Below are positions 35,173 to 42,688 of a stretch of 64,000 bases of DNA, piece by piece. The notes under the pieces were generated by a model. The model searched no databases, was not told where the DNA came from, and saw only the letters and a list, made by a program, of their open reading frames with translations. The position numbers and the translations under genes are program-made. Location: positions 1 to 64,000 of the forward strand of contig BNBX01000008.1 of the NCBI GenBank assembly GCA_014656175.1. Direction: 5' to 3'. Within the stretch, counting starts at the first letter, position 1; the number at the start of each line of letters is the position of its first letter. The stretch comes from Streptomyces werraensis. Its GTDB lineage: Bacteria; Actinomycetota; Actinomycetes; Streptomycetales; Streptomycetaceae.

Positions 35173-36663
35173 ATGAACGACCACATCGAGCCCGGCGGCT
35201 CGGACGCGCACGACGCTGCGCACGAGCACGATCACGGGGCGCTGGGCGATGCCGAGTTCGCGGAGTTCATGGAGCTCGCCGCGGAGGAGGGCTTCGACCT
35301 CGAGGACGTCGAGGGCGCCATCGAGGCTGCGGGCCACGGCCCGCTCCCGGTGCTCGCCGTCGTCGGCCGCCCGAATGTCGGCAAGTCGACCCTGGTGAAC
35401 CGGATCATCGGCCGCCGTGAGGCGGTCGTCGAGGACAAGCCGGGCGTCACCCGCGACCGGGTCACCTACGAGGCCGAGTGGGCGGGCCGCCGCTTCAAGG
35501 TCGTCGACACCGGCGGCTGGGAGCAGGACGTCCTCGGCATCGACGCCTCGGTCGCCGCCCAGGCCGAGTACGCCATCGACGCCGCCGACGCTGTCGTCTT
35601 CGTGGTGGACGCCAAGGTCGGCGCCACCGACACCGACGAGGCCGTCGTGCGCCTGCTGCGCAAGGCGGGCAAGCCGGTCGTGCTGTGCGCCAACAAGGTG
35701 GACGGCCCGAGCGGCGAGGCCGACGCGGCCTACCTGTGGTCCCTGGGCCTGGGCGAGCCGTACCCGGTCTCCGCGCTGCACGGCCGCGGCACCGGCGACA
35801 TGCTGGACCAGGTCCTCGAGGTGCTGCCCGAGGCGCCCGCGCAGACCTTCGGCACGGCCGTCGGCGGCCCGCGCCGCGTCGCCCTGATCGGCAGGCCCAA
35901 CGTCGGCAAGTCCTCGCTGCTGAACAAGGTCGCGGGGGAGGAGCGCGTCGTCGTCAACGAACTCGCCGGCACCACCCGCGACCCGGTCGACGAGATGATC
36001 GAACTGGGCGGCAAGACCTGGAAGTTCGTCGACACGGCCGGCATCCGCAAGCGGGTCCACCTCCAGCAGGGCGCCGACTACTACGCCTCGCTGCGCACCG
36101 CCGCGGCCGTCGAGAAGGCGGAGGTCGCCGTCGTCCTCATCGACGCCGCCGAGTCCATCTCCGTGCAGGACCAGCGCATCGTCACCATGGCCGTCGAGGC
36201 GGGCCGCGCGCTCGTGCTGGCCTTCAACAAGTGGGACACCCTCGACGAGGAGCGCCGCTACTACCTGGAGCGGGAGATCGAGACGGAGCTCGGCCAGGTC
36301 GCCTGGGCGCCGCGGGTCAACGTCTCGGCGCGCACCGGCCGACACATGGAGAAGCTGGTGCCGGCGATCGAGACGGCGCTGGCGGGCTGGGAGACCCGTG
36401 TCCCGACGGGCCGCCTGAACGCCTTCCTCGGAGAGCTGGTCGCCGCCCACCCGCACCCGGTGCGGGGCGGCAAGCAGCCGCGCATCCTGTTCGGCACCCA
36501 GGCCGGCACCAGGCCGCCGCGGTTCGTGCTGTTCGCCTCCGGCTTCATCGAGGCGGGCTACCGGCGCTTCATCGAGCGCCGGCTGCGTGAGGAGTTCGGC
36601 TTCGAGGGCACGCCGATCCACATCTCGGTGCGGGTGCGGGAGAAGCGCGGACGCAAGAAGTAG
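35173..36663 (+). CDS. der: Ribosome biogenesis GTPase Der (EngA)
   Basis: Predicted protein of 496 aa. Two tandem GTPase domains are present: GRPNVGKST at residues 65-73 and a second GRPNVGKSS near residue 240, with NKVD and NKWD specificity motifs and DTGG and DTAG switch motifs. The C-terminal KH-like domain ends in a basic RVREKRGRKK. An acidic His-rich N-terminal extension of about 55 residues is typical of actinobacteria. It matures the 50S subunit. An 8-codon frame at 35150 ends within its ATG. Confidence 0.96.
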   Translation: MNDHIEPGGSDAHDAAHEHDHGALGDAEFAEFMELAAEEGFDLEDVEGAIEAAGHGPLPVLAVVGRPNVGKSTLVNRIIGRREAVVEDKPGVTRDRVTYEAEWAGRRFKVVDTGGWEQDVLGIDASVAAQAEYAIDAADAVVFVVDAKVGATDTDEAVVRLLRKAGKPVVLCANKVDGPSGEADAAYLWSLGLGEPYPVSALHGRGTGDMLDQVLEVLPEAPAQTFGTAVGGPRRVALIGRPNVGKSSLLNKVAGEERVVVNELAGTTRDPVDEMIELGGKTWKFVDTAGIRKRVHLQQGADYYASLRTAAAVEKAEVAVVLIDAAESISVQDQRIVTMAVEAGRALVLAFNKWDTLDEERRYYLEREIETELGQVAWAPRVNVSARTGRHMEKLVPAIETALAGWETRVPTGRLNAFLGELVAAHPHPVRGGKQPRILFGTQAGTRPPRFVLFASGFIEAGYRRFIERRLREEFGFEGTPIHISVRVREKRGRKK

Positions 36664-36671
36664 CCGGACAC

Positions 36672-36711
36672 GGCGAAGGGGCGGTCCCGATCACGGGGCC
36701 GCCCCTTCGCC
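36672..36711. terminator. Bidirectional terminator after der
   Basis: A 13-bp perfect stem (ggcgaaggggcgg at 36672-36684 with ccgccccttcgcc at 36699-36711) lies between the convergent der gene and the small gene at 36719. Confidence 0.75.
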
Positions 36712-36718
36712 ATGTCCG

Positions 36719-37093
36719 TCAGACGCCGCTGCGGGGTGCCGGGGGCAGCCCGGCCGGCACATGGTGCATCTCGTTGGTCCCGCGCCCCACCGGGCTCACG
36801 CGCTGCCACTGCGGCGGCTCCGCGGCGGGCCGGACGAGGGACGCGCCGAACGACCCGGGACCGTGGTCACGGTACGCGCCCGTACCGTGCGGGATGTTCC
36901 CGAAGGCGGTGAAGCCCCAGTCCTCCTCGCCGCTGCGGTCGCCCGGCAGCGTACGGAAGGACTTGACGTACTCGGCGTAGAGAGCGTCGTAGATCGGCGT
37001 GGCCGAGTGGCCGCTCCGGGAGTCCTGCGCCGGGCGCACGGGTGCGGGGACCGAGGCGAGGGACTGGCGGCGGGGAGCGTCATATGCGTGCAC
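36719..37093 (-). CDS. Conserved hypothetical protein (Streptomyces-type)
   Basis: Predicted protein of 124 aa from a GTG at 37093 preceded by ggag on the minus strand; a longer frame reaches 37156. A central block PIYDALYAEYVKSFRTLPG followed by DRSGEEDWGFTAFG looks conserved-type and folded. The C-terminus is Pro/Gly/Arg-rich. No signal peptide or membrane segment is visible. The function is not recognised. It is in the same direction as the neighbour at 37203 and about 110 bp away from it. Confidence 0.65.
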   Translation of the reverse strand: MHAYDAPRRQSLASVPAPVRPAQDSRSGHSATPIYDALYAEYVKSFRTLPGDRSGEEDWGFTAFGNIPHGTGAYRDHGPGSFGASLVRPAAEPPQWQRVSPVGRGTNEMHHVPAGLPPAPRSGV

Positions 37094-37202
37094 GTATCTC
37101 CAAACGACCCCGTGCCACAAGGGATGCGGCCCGCCCCGGGTTTTCGCAGGCCGCACCGCCGGAACGCACTGTCGGCCGACGCACGACGGAAGACGCCCCG
37201 CC

Positions 37203-38033
37203 TCAGATCCCGGCCAGCGGCAGCGCCGCGGCCACCAGCTTCCCGTGGGCCGCGGCCTTGTCCAGCGCGTCCCGCATCAGGTCCTCCCGGGGCTGACGCC
37301 CGACGGACCCCACCGGCGCGGCGAACATCAGCACCTGCTGATGCTTGTTCGCCGCCGCCCGCCACCCGTCGGTGACCTGCAGCGGCTGGTGCGCCTGCCA
37401 CCAGGCGACGGGGCGGCCGCCGTTCGGGTTCGGCTGGAGCACGGCGTGCAGCTGCCCCGCCGCGAGCAGCACCGACCACCCGTGCAGCACGGGCGGCACG
37501 GCGGCCAGCTCGGTCAGCGGCATGAAGCCCTGCTCGATCAGCAGCGGCAGGAAGTCGTCGCCGGACCCGACGGTGCCGGGCCGGGCGACAGGGGCGGTCG
37601 GCTCGACCACGAGCGCCGGGTGCAGCTCGTTCTGGATCAGCACCAGCCCGCTGGTCACCCCCAGCACGGCCTGCTCGGGTACGAGGTTCGGAGGCTGCGC
37701 GTGCGGCGGCTGCTGGAGGTGCTGCGGCGCCGGCGCCTGCTGCTGGGACTCCCCGCCCACGGCGCCGATCGACCGCACGGCGCCCTGGAGCTGTTCCTCG
37801 GTGACCTGGACGACCTGCGAGGGCAGGCAGGTGGCGTGGGCGAAGGCGAGCACGGCGGTCTCGTCCCCGATGAACAGGACGGTGCTGGTGCGCTCCTGCT
37901 CCGAGTCGCCCGGGGTGCGGCAGGAGGTGCAGTCGTAACTGCCCGGGGCGGACTCTCCGGCGAGCAGGCGGGCTGCTTCTTCGTCGCCGATCTCGGCGCG
38001 TACCTCGTCGCTGACGTCGAGCATGCGCGGCAC
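37203..38033 (-). CDS. Hypothetical protein with N-terminal Cys pair and C-terminal SseB-like region
   Basis: Predicted protein of 276 aa from GTG 38033, preceded by gggag on the minus strand. The N-terminal part contains CTSCRTPGDSE, a possible metal or thiol site, and VLFIGDETAVLAFAHATC. A Gln/Pro-rich linker follows. The C-terminal half (LVLIQNELHPALVVEP, GFMPLTELAAVPPVLHGW) may resemble SseB-type domains, but I cannot confirm this. The function is unknown. A repeated 18-base motif lies 281 bp upstream in the same orientation. Confidence 0.65.
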   Translation of the reverse strand: MPRMLDVSDEVRAEIGDEEAARLLAGESAPGSYDCTSCRTPGDSEQERTSTVLFIGDETAVLAFAHATCLPSQVVQVTEEQLQGAVRSIGAVGGESQQQAPAPQHLQQPPHAQPPNLVPEQAVLGVTSGLVLIQNELHPALVVEPTAPVARPGTVGSGDDFLPLLIEQGFMPLTELAAVPPVLHGWSVLLAAGQLHAVLQPNPNGGRPVAWWQAHQPLQVTDGWRAAANKHQQVLMFAAPVGSVGRQPREDLMRDALDKAAAHGKLVAAALPLAGI

Positions 38034-38577
38034 GGGTGGCTCCCTCGGGATGCGGTGCGTGGCGAGGCCGGATGGCTACCGGCCCGTGGTCCGGGCGGGT
38101 CCCCGGCTCATGAAGAAGACAACGGGCGATCTGTGGCGGGAGTCACGCCCTACGGCGAACGGAATCGAACCATCCAGCGCGCAGGGTCACAGCAGGTGCG
38201 GAATCCGGCACTCAATGTCAACTCGCGCTTGACGCAAGGGGTTTGACAGGGTGAGGTGCCTCACAGCTCGCACCGCGCGGTGGTCGACAAATCCGGAAAT
38301 CGCGCAATGAAATGGGTGGCCGAAAATCGCCGATACCCCGAGTAAGTCTCAACTGGCCAGGCACGACGGGCCATTGGTTGATCCGGGGGCCGACGGCTCC
38401 TTACATTCCTCCGCCGTGTGCAACGAGCACCGCTCGGGTACGTCCGCCGGCCGCACCACCGACGCACCACCCTTCGTACGACCCCGCGGCGGACGGGGCG
38501 GCCGCGGCCCGCGTGTCATCCGACGCGCCGGGCGGCGTCCCGCCGGGGGAAGCCCGGGTCCTCGGGGAAGGACCTCC
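38034..38577. other. Intergenic region upstream of the Rpf-like gene
   Basis: No gene could be supported in these 544 bases. They contain a perfect -35-like TTGACA (38243-38248), the palindrome GTGAGGTGCCTCAC (38251-38264) right behind it, and the motif GGGTGGCCGAAAATCGCC (38314-38331) shared with the protease region. The stretch nearer the Rpf start is GC-rich with several possible hairpins. I looked for a c-di-AMP riboswitch and could not recognise its conserved core. Confidence 0.6.
38314..38331 (-). repeat. Shared 18-nt motif, copy C (minus orientation)
   Basis: The minus strand reads GGCGATTTTCGGCCACCC, identical over 18 bases to copy A at 47987. It lies between the divergent genes at 38033 and 38578, 281 bp and 247 bp from their starts. 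It is probably a regulatory site; the binding factor is unknown. Confidence 0.7.
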
Positions 38578-39225
38578 ATGTCCGCATGTGCCGACAACAC
38601 CCGTCGTAACGCCGGCAGGGCCCGTCCCGCGGCCTTCCTGGCGGGCGCGGCCCTGCTCGCACCGCTCGGACTGCTCGCCGCCGCAGGCGGCGCGGCCGCC
38701 GCGGACGACGGGGTGTGGGACCGCATCGCCCAGTGCGAGAGCGGCGGCGACTGGCACATCAACACCGGCAACGGCTACTACGGCGGGCTTCAGTTCTCCG
38801 CCTCCACCTGGCGCGCCTTCGGCGGCACCGCGTACGCCCCGACGGCCGACCGGGCGAGCAGGGCCCAGCAGATCGAGATCGCCACGAAGGTCCAGCGCGC
38901 CCAGGGCTGGCAGGCCTGGCCCGCCTGCGGGGCCCGTGCCGGGGCGTCGGGGCCCGCCCCCGCCGCGGACCCGGCGCCCGCGAGGGAGGCCGGGCAGAAG
39001 CCGGCCGCGACGAAGCGGAGCACGGCGCAGGCGGCCCCCGGGCGCACCGCCGCCCGCGCGGACCGGGGAGCATCCCGCGGCGAGTACACCGTCCGTCCCG
39101 GCGACACCCTGAGCGGGATCGCCGCCCGGCACGGGACGGACTGGCGTCGGCTGTACGCGGCCAACCGGGACGTCGTCGGCGCTGATCCCGACGTGCTCGT
39201 GCCCGGACAGCGGCTCGACGTCTGA
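38578..39225 (+). CDS. Secreted resuscitation-promoting factor-like protein with LysM domain
   Basis: Predicted protein of 215 aa, ATG with gaagga upstream. A signal peptide spans about residues 1-42 (hydrophobic run then AAAA/DDG). The transglycosylase-like Rpf domain follows: DGVWDRIAQCESGGDWHINT (catalytic Glu54) and GYYGGLQFSASTWRAFGG. An Ala/Pro linker leads to a C-terminal LysM (YTVRPGDTLSGIAARHGTDW). It should cleave peptidoglycan outside the cell and bind it through LysM, aiding germination or growth. Confidence 0.92.
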   Translation: MSACADNTRRNAGRARPAAFLAGAALLAPLGLLAAAGGAAAADDGVWDRIAQCESGGDWHINTGNGYYGGLQFSASTWRAFGGTAYAPTADRASRAQQIEIATKVQRAQGWQAWPACGARAGASGPAPAADPAPAREAGQKPAATKRSTAQAAPGRTAARADRGASRGEYTVRPGDTLSGIAARHGTDWRRLYAANRDVVGADPDVLVPGQRLDV

Positions 39226-39619
39226 GGCGCCCCCTTCGTCCGACTGCCTGGGTCCCTCCGCAGCCCGGAGGGACCCTCGCCCGTCAGCCGCCGGGGCGTG
39301 CCGATCCATGTGACGAAAATGCGCACTTCTTGTGCACATCCCTTTCACGCGCCGGCCGTGCCAGCCCGGATATGCGTCACGGAAGCACTCTCGAATACCT
39401 CACGCGACACAATTCTTTCGGGGTTTGCCGACGGGACTGCGAGGTACTCGGAAATATTCGTCGAATGACGCCGGACGGAGCAAGGAACCGCTCTTTCGGG
39501 TGACAGCCGCCCGTACGCCCCTGTCGTGATCCTGTGACACAAGTGTGACCGCGGACGCTCCCGGCCCCGGCTTCCGGCGCGGACTTCCCCGTTTCCGGGC
39601 CAGGGCATAGCGTGGCCGC
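39226..39619. other. Intergenic region after the Rpf-like gene
   Basis: These 394 bases hold the hairpin at 39250-39276 and otherwise no gene I can support. The part from 39300 to 39500 is less GC-rich than its surroundings, as expected for promoter DNA ahead of the small gene at 39620. No clear -35/-10 pair was identified. Confidence 0.55.
39250..39276 (+). terminator. Hairpin terminator after the Rpf-like gene
   Basis: An 11-bp perfect stem (gggtccctccg at 39250-39260 with cggagggaccc at 39266-39276) with a 5-nt loop lies 25 bp after the stop. There is no T tract. Confidence 0.7.
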
Positions 39620-39835
39620 ATGGCACCCATTCCGACACCCCCCAGGGAACCCAGCGACAACCCGGACGCCTATGTCGGCCTCGCCGCCGACCGGGCCGAG
39701 CACCTCGCGCGCGAGCGCGGCTGGTCATCGGTGCGGGCCCTGGCGCCGGGGACGATCGTCACCATGGAGTACCGCGTGGGCCGGCTGAACTTCGAGGTGA
39801 GGGACGGCCGGGTGGCGCGGGCCTGGAAGGGCTGA
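39620..39835 (+). CDS. I78-type peptidase inhibitor-like small protein
   Basis: Predicted protein of 71 aa. The C-terminal VRALAPGTIVTMEYRVGRLN followed by FEVRDGRVARAWKG matches the pattern of I78 inhibitors (a Pro-Gly turn, 'tmdyr.dRlnv' and a short C-terminal strand). There is no signal peptide, unusual for an inhibitor of external proteases, so the target is unclear. The identification is by pattern only. Confidence 0.72.
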   Translation: MAPIPTPPREPSDNPDAYVGLAADRAEHLARERGWSSVRALAPGTIVTMEYRVGRLNFEVRDGRVARAWKG

Positions 39836-39841
39836 GACACA

Positions 39842-39882
39842 CCGAGGGCCCCGGTCCATGAGCAGTGGACCGGGGCCCTCGG
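39842..39882. terminator. Bidirectional terminator, 17-bp stem
   Basis: A perfect 17-bp stem (39842-39858 with 39866-39882, sequence ccgagggccccggtcca and its complement) and a 7-nt loop lies between the I78-like gene and the convergent PAP2 gene. Confidence 0.85.
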
Positions 39883-39898
39883 CGTGTCCGGAGGTCCC

Positions 39899-40903
39899 TC
39901 AGGGGCGCGGCGCCGGTGTCGTCCCGCGCGGATGGCGGTCGGTGTGCTGCGGGCGCCGGCTGCCCACGGGTGTCACCGGGGAGCGCTCGGCGCGGCTGGT
40001 GTGGGGGCCGGGCGCCAGATAGACCGGCGACCGGGCCGCGCGCCCGGCGGTAACCGGCTCGTGCACCGTGCCGGCGGCGCGCTCGATGAGCGGACGGACC
40101 ACGACGGGGCGGCCCGCCGGGGCGGGCACCGGCGCCTTCGTCCTGCGGCGGTCGCGCAGCCTGTCCCGCACGGTGAGGATCCGCGCCTCGGCCCGCGCGA
40201 TCAGCGGCTCGAACCAGGGCAGCGCGAGCAGGATCAGCAGGCCCGCGGCCCAGCCCAGCAGGACGTCGCTGAGCCAGTGGGTGCCGATGTAGACGGTGGA
40301 CAGCCCGACGCCCAGGGACGTCACGGCCGACAGTGCGGAAAGCCAGCGGCGGGCCCGCGGGGTGGAGGCCAGGTAGGCCAGGATTCCCCAGGTCACCACG
40401 GCGTTCGCGGTGTGACCGCTCGGAAATATATCCCCGCCGAGCCACATCTCGTTCGAGCCGATCTCGGTCGCGTAGTGCGGTCCGAGCCGCCCCATGCCGT
40501 ACTTCGCGGCGCCCACCGTGATGTTGAGGAGCAGCAGGGAGACGCCGAGGGCGAGCAGCGGGCGCAGCGTGTGCTGCCGCCAGGAGCGCCAGCCCAGCCA
40601 GGCGGCGACCATCACGGCGGTGGGGCCGCGCTGGCCCAGCACCACGTAGTAGTCGACGAAGGCGTGCAGCTCCGGCCACTGCTGGTAGGGGCGGAAGAAC
40701 ATGACCTGCCAGTCCAGGCGGACCAGCCAGGAGGTGGCCACCACGGCCCACACGATCGCCCCGTAGAAGGCCAGGGTCGCGCCGAGGAGCACCATCCGGT
40801 GCCGGCTCATTCGCGGCATGCCGACGTGGGCCGGTCGCTCCGGCTCACGGTCCAGCCTCGCGAACACCCGGTCCAGACGGGTGTGACTCCGTTCGGTACG
40901 CAC
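39899..40903 (-). CDS. PAP2 family membrane phosphatase
   Basis: Predicted protein of 334 aa from GTG 40903 (MRTERSHTRLDRVFARLD); the frame continues upstream to 40978. Five or six membrane segments are visible. The PAP2 motifs are KYGMGRLGP, FPSGHTAN and STVYIGTHWLSDVLLG. In the third motif the usual Arg after Ser is Thr. The C-terminal 80 residues are Arg/Pro-rich and probably cytoplasmic. The likely substrate is a lipid phosphate such as undecaprenyl pyrophosphate or phosphatidic acid, not resolved by sequence. Confidence 0.88.
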   Translation of the reverse strand: MRTERSHTRLDRVFARLDREPERPAHVGMPRMSRHRMVLLGATLAFYGAIVWAVVATSWLVRLDWQVMFFRPYQQWPELHAFVDYYVVLGQRGPTAVMVAAWLGWRSWRQHTLRPLLALGVSLLLLNITVGAAKYGMGRLGPHYATEIGSNEMWLGGDIFPSGHTANAVVTWGILAYLASTPRARRWLSALSAVTSLGVGLSTVYIGTHWLSDVLLGWAAGLLILLALPWFEPLIARAEARILTVRDRLRDRRRTKAPVPAPAGRPVVVRPLIERAAGTVHEPVTAGRAARSPVYLAPGPHTSRAERSPVTPVGSRRPQHTDRHPRGTTPAPRP

Positions 40904-41133
40904 CCAATCGACGTTACAGCGAGTGAGTGTGCGGGCCCGACGATTCAGCGGCTTTGTGATGACGATGTGATGTGGCATTCCTCTCAGACAGGACCTTTAT
41001 TTCCGGCGAATCCGAACCCCCGGAGCGCAATTGTTTTGGGCATGTCGTGCCCCCGGTTTATCGGCTGTCCGAATTGGTTCACCCGGGGCTCGCGTGGAAT
41101 TCCCGTGCCGCTCACCGGCCGGTCCGGCGGGGG

Positions 41134-42414
41134 TCAGGGCGGTCCGGACCCGTTCAGCCAGAAGGCGCCGTATGCCGCCGAGGCCGCCGCGACCGTCCCC
41201 AGTCCCGCCGCGAGCAGACGCGTCTGCGCCCGGGCCAGGGCCACGGCGAGCGGCAGGAGCAGCGGGAAGGCCGGCATCAGCAGCCGCGGTTTCGACCCGA
41301 AGTAGCTCGACGCGCACAGGGCGAGCGCGGTGACCGTGCCGGCGTAGACCAGCAGCGGAAGCGGCTGTCCCCGGCGTACGCACAGGACGTAGAGCCACAC
41401 CACCAGGGCCACGCCGGCGACCAGCGCGACCCCGGCGAGGGCCGACGGGAAGGACGTGAACCGTCCGGCGACGAACAGGGCGAAGGCGTAGCCGCCGTCG
41501 AAGCCGTTGCGCCAGCCGGCCTGCACGTCCAGATAGCCCAGCGGGCCGCCCCCGGTGCGGTCGCCGACCCACAGGACGTACCCGGCGGCCCCCAGGGGCG
41601 CGAGCAGCATCCCGGCCACCCGGCGCGGGCGCACACCGAGGGTGTGCGGCGATGGCGGAGCGCCGTCCGATGCGCCCGTACGCGGGGCGCCGGGCGGAGG
41701 ACCGGCGTGGCCGTCACCGCGCGCGCCGCCCGCCGGTACCGCACTGCCGTCCCCCACGAAGGAGGAACCGGAGCGCTCCCGCAGGAAGGCGGCCACCCCG
41801 GCCGCCCACACCGCCGCGACCACCGCGAGCCCCACCGGCCGGGTCAGCCCCGCCAGCCCCGCCAGCAGGCCCGCCGTCACCCAGCGCCCCGTGAGCACGG
41901 CGTACAGCGCCCAGGCCGCCAGCGCCGTGAACAGCGACTCGCTGTACGCCATCGACTGCACGATCCCGACCGGCAGCACCGCCCACAGCAGCACCGCGCA
42001 CACCCCGGCCCGCCGCCCGTACAGATGGTCGGCCACCGCGAAGATCCCCCAGGCCGCGGCGAGCGAGGCGAGCAGGCTCACCACGAACCCCCCGTCGGCG
42101 TACGACAACGGGGACACCGCCGCCACCAGCCGCTCCAGCCACGGCAGCAGCGGGAAGAACGCCAGGTTGGAGTGCACGTCGCCGTTCGGCAGCCGCACCT
42201 CGTAGCCGTACCCCAGCTCGGCGACCCTCGTGTACCAGAGGGAGTCCCAGCGGGCGGTCAGCAAGGTGTACGCGCTCTTGCCGCGTGCCCCGCTCCACAG
42301 GGCCAGGACGACCAGGCCCAGGGCACGCACGGCGGCGTACCCGAGGAGCGCCGGGGCGGCCCGGCGAAGAGCTCCGGGGCGGGCCGCGGCGGCACGCGTC
42401 TCGAGATCGTTCAC
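41134..42414 (-). CDS. Polytopic mannosyltransferase-like membrane protein (PIG-V type)
   Basis: Predicted protein of 426 aa from GTG 42414 (MNDLETRAAAARPG). About ten membrane segments are present. The motif TARWDSLWYTRVAELGYGY followed by FFPLLPWLERL is typical of the PIG-V-like, polyprenyl-phosphomannose-dependent transferases of GT-C fold. SKPRLLMPAFPLLLPLA lies near the C-terminus. A Gly/Pro/Ala-rich loop of about 45 residues interrupts the middle. Role in cell-envelope or protein mannosylation is inferred. Confidence 0.82.
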   Translation of the reverse strand: MNDLETRAAAARPGALRRAAPALLGYAAVRALGLVVLALWSGARGKSAYTLLTARWDSLWYTRVAELGYGYEVRLPNGDVHSNLAFFPLLPWLERLVAAVSPLSYADGGFVVSLLASLAAAWGIFAVADHLYGRRAGVCAVLLWAVLPVGIVQSMAYSESLFTALAAWALYAVLTGRWVTAGLLAGLAGLTRPVGLAVVAAVWAAGVAAFLRERSGSSFVGDGSAVPAGGARGDGHAGPPPGAPRTGASDGAPPSPHTLGVRPRRVAGMLLAPLGAAGYVLWVGDRTGGGPLGYLDVQAGWRNGFDGGYAFALFVAGRFTSFPSALAGVALVAGVALVVWLYVLCVRRGQPLPLLVYAGTVTALALCASSYFGSKPRLLMPAFPLLLPLAVALARAQTRLLAAGLGTVAAASAAYGAFWLNGSGPP

Positions 42415-42627
42415 GCGCCGATTATCGACCCGGCCCGGCACCGGCCCGCCCGCGCCGGCGCGGGGACCGTACGGAGGGAGGGCCGGGGGAGTGGTGTACG
42501 CCACACCGATCGGCCGCGAGGTTGAGAGGCCCGCCACTCGACCTCAGCGTTCCCTCGCGTACTCTGACGTGTCACTCGCCGTTCGCCGCGCGGGCCGGGG
42601 ACGACCGCTCCTCTCCGGCCGAGGCAC

Positions 42628-42664
42628 GGGGGAGTCCCCCACCCCGTGAGCCCGCGGTACCGCG
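42628..42664. promoter_or_regulatory. Two short palindromes upstream of the MFS gene
   Basis: GGGGGAGTCCCCC (42628-42640) and CGCGGTACCGCG (42653-42664) lie one after the other, ending 24 bp before the transporter start. Their place fits operator sites or a leader hairpin. No regulator gene is adjacent, so the binding protein is unknown. Confidence 0.4.
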
Positions 42665-42688
42665 AGGGAACTTCTGGGAGGTACGTAC

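Noticed and set aside
38148..38175. A tRNA-like T-arm (TGGTTCGATTCC) on the minus strand.
   Set aside because: The T-stem pairs only with two G-T pairs, and no matching acceptor, D-arm or anticodon arm exists at the right distance.
38332..38577. Possible c-di-AMP (ydaO-type) riboswitch ahead of the Rpf-like gene, as known for some Streptomyces rpf genes.
   Set aside because: The conserved ydaO core sequences could not be recognised; only generic GC-rich hairpins were seen. A covariance-model search would settle it.
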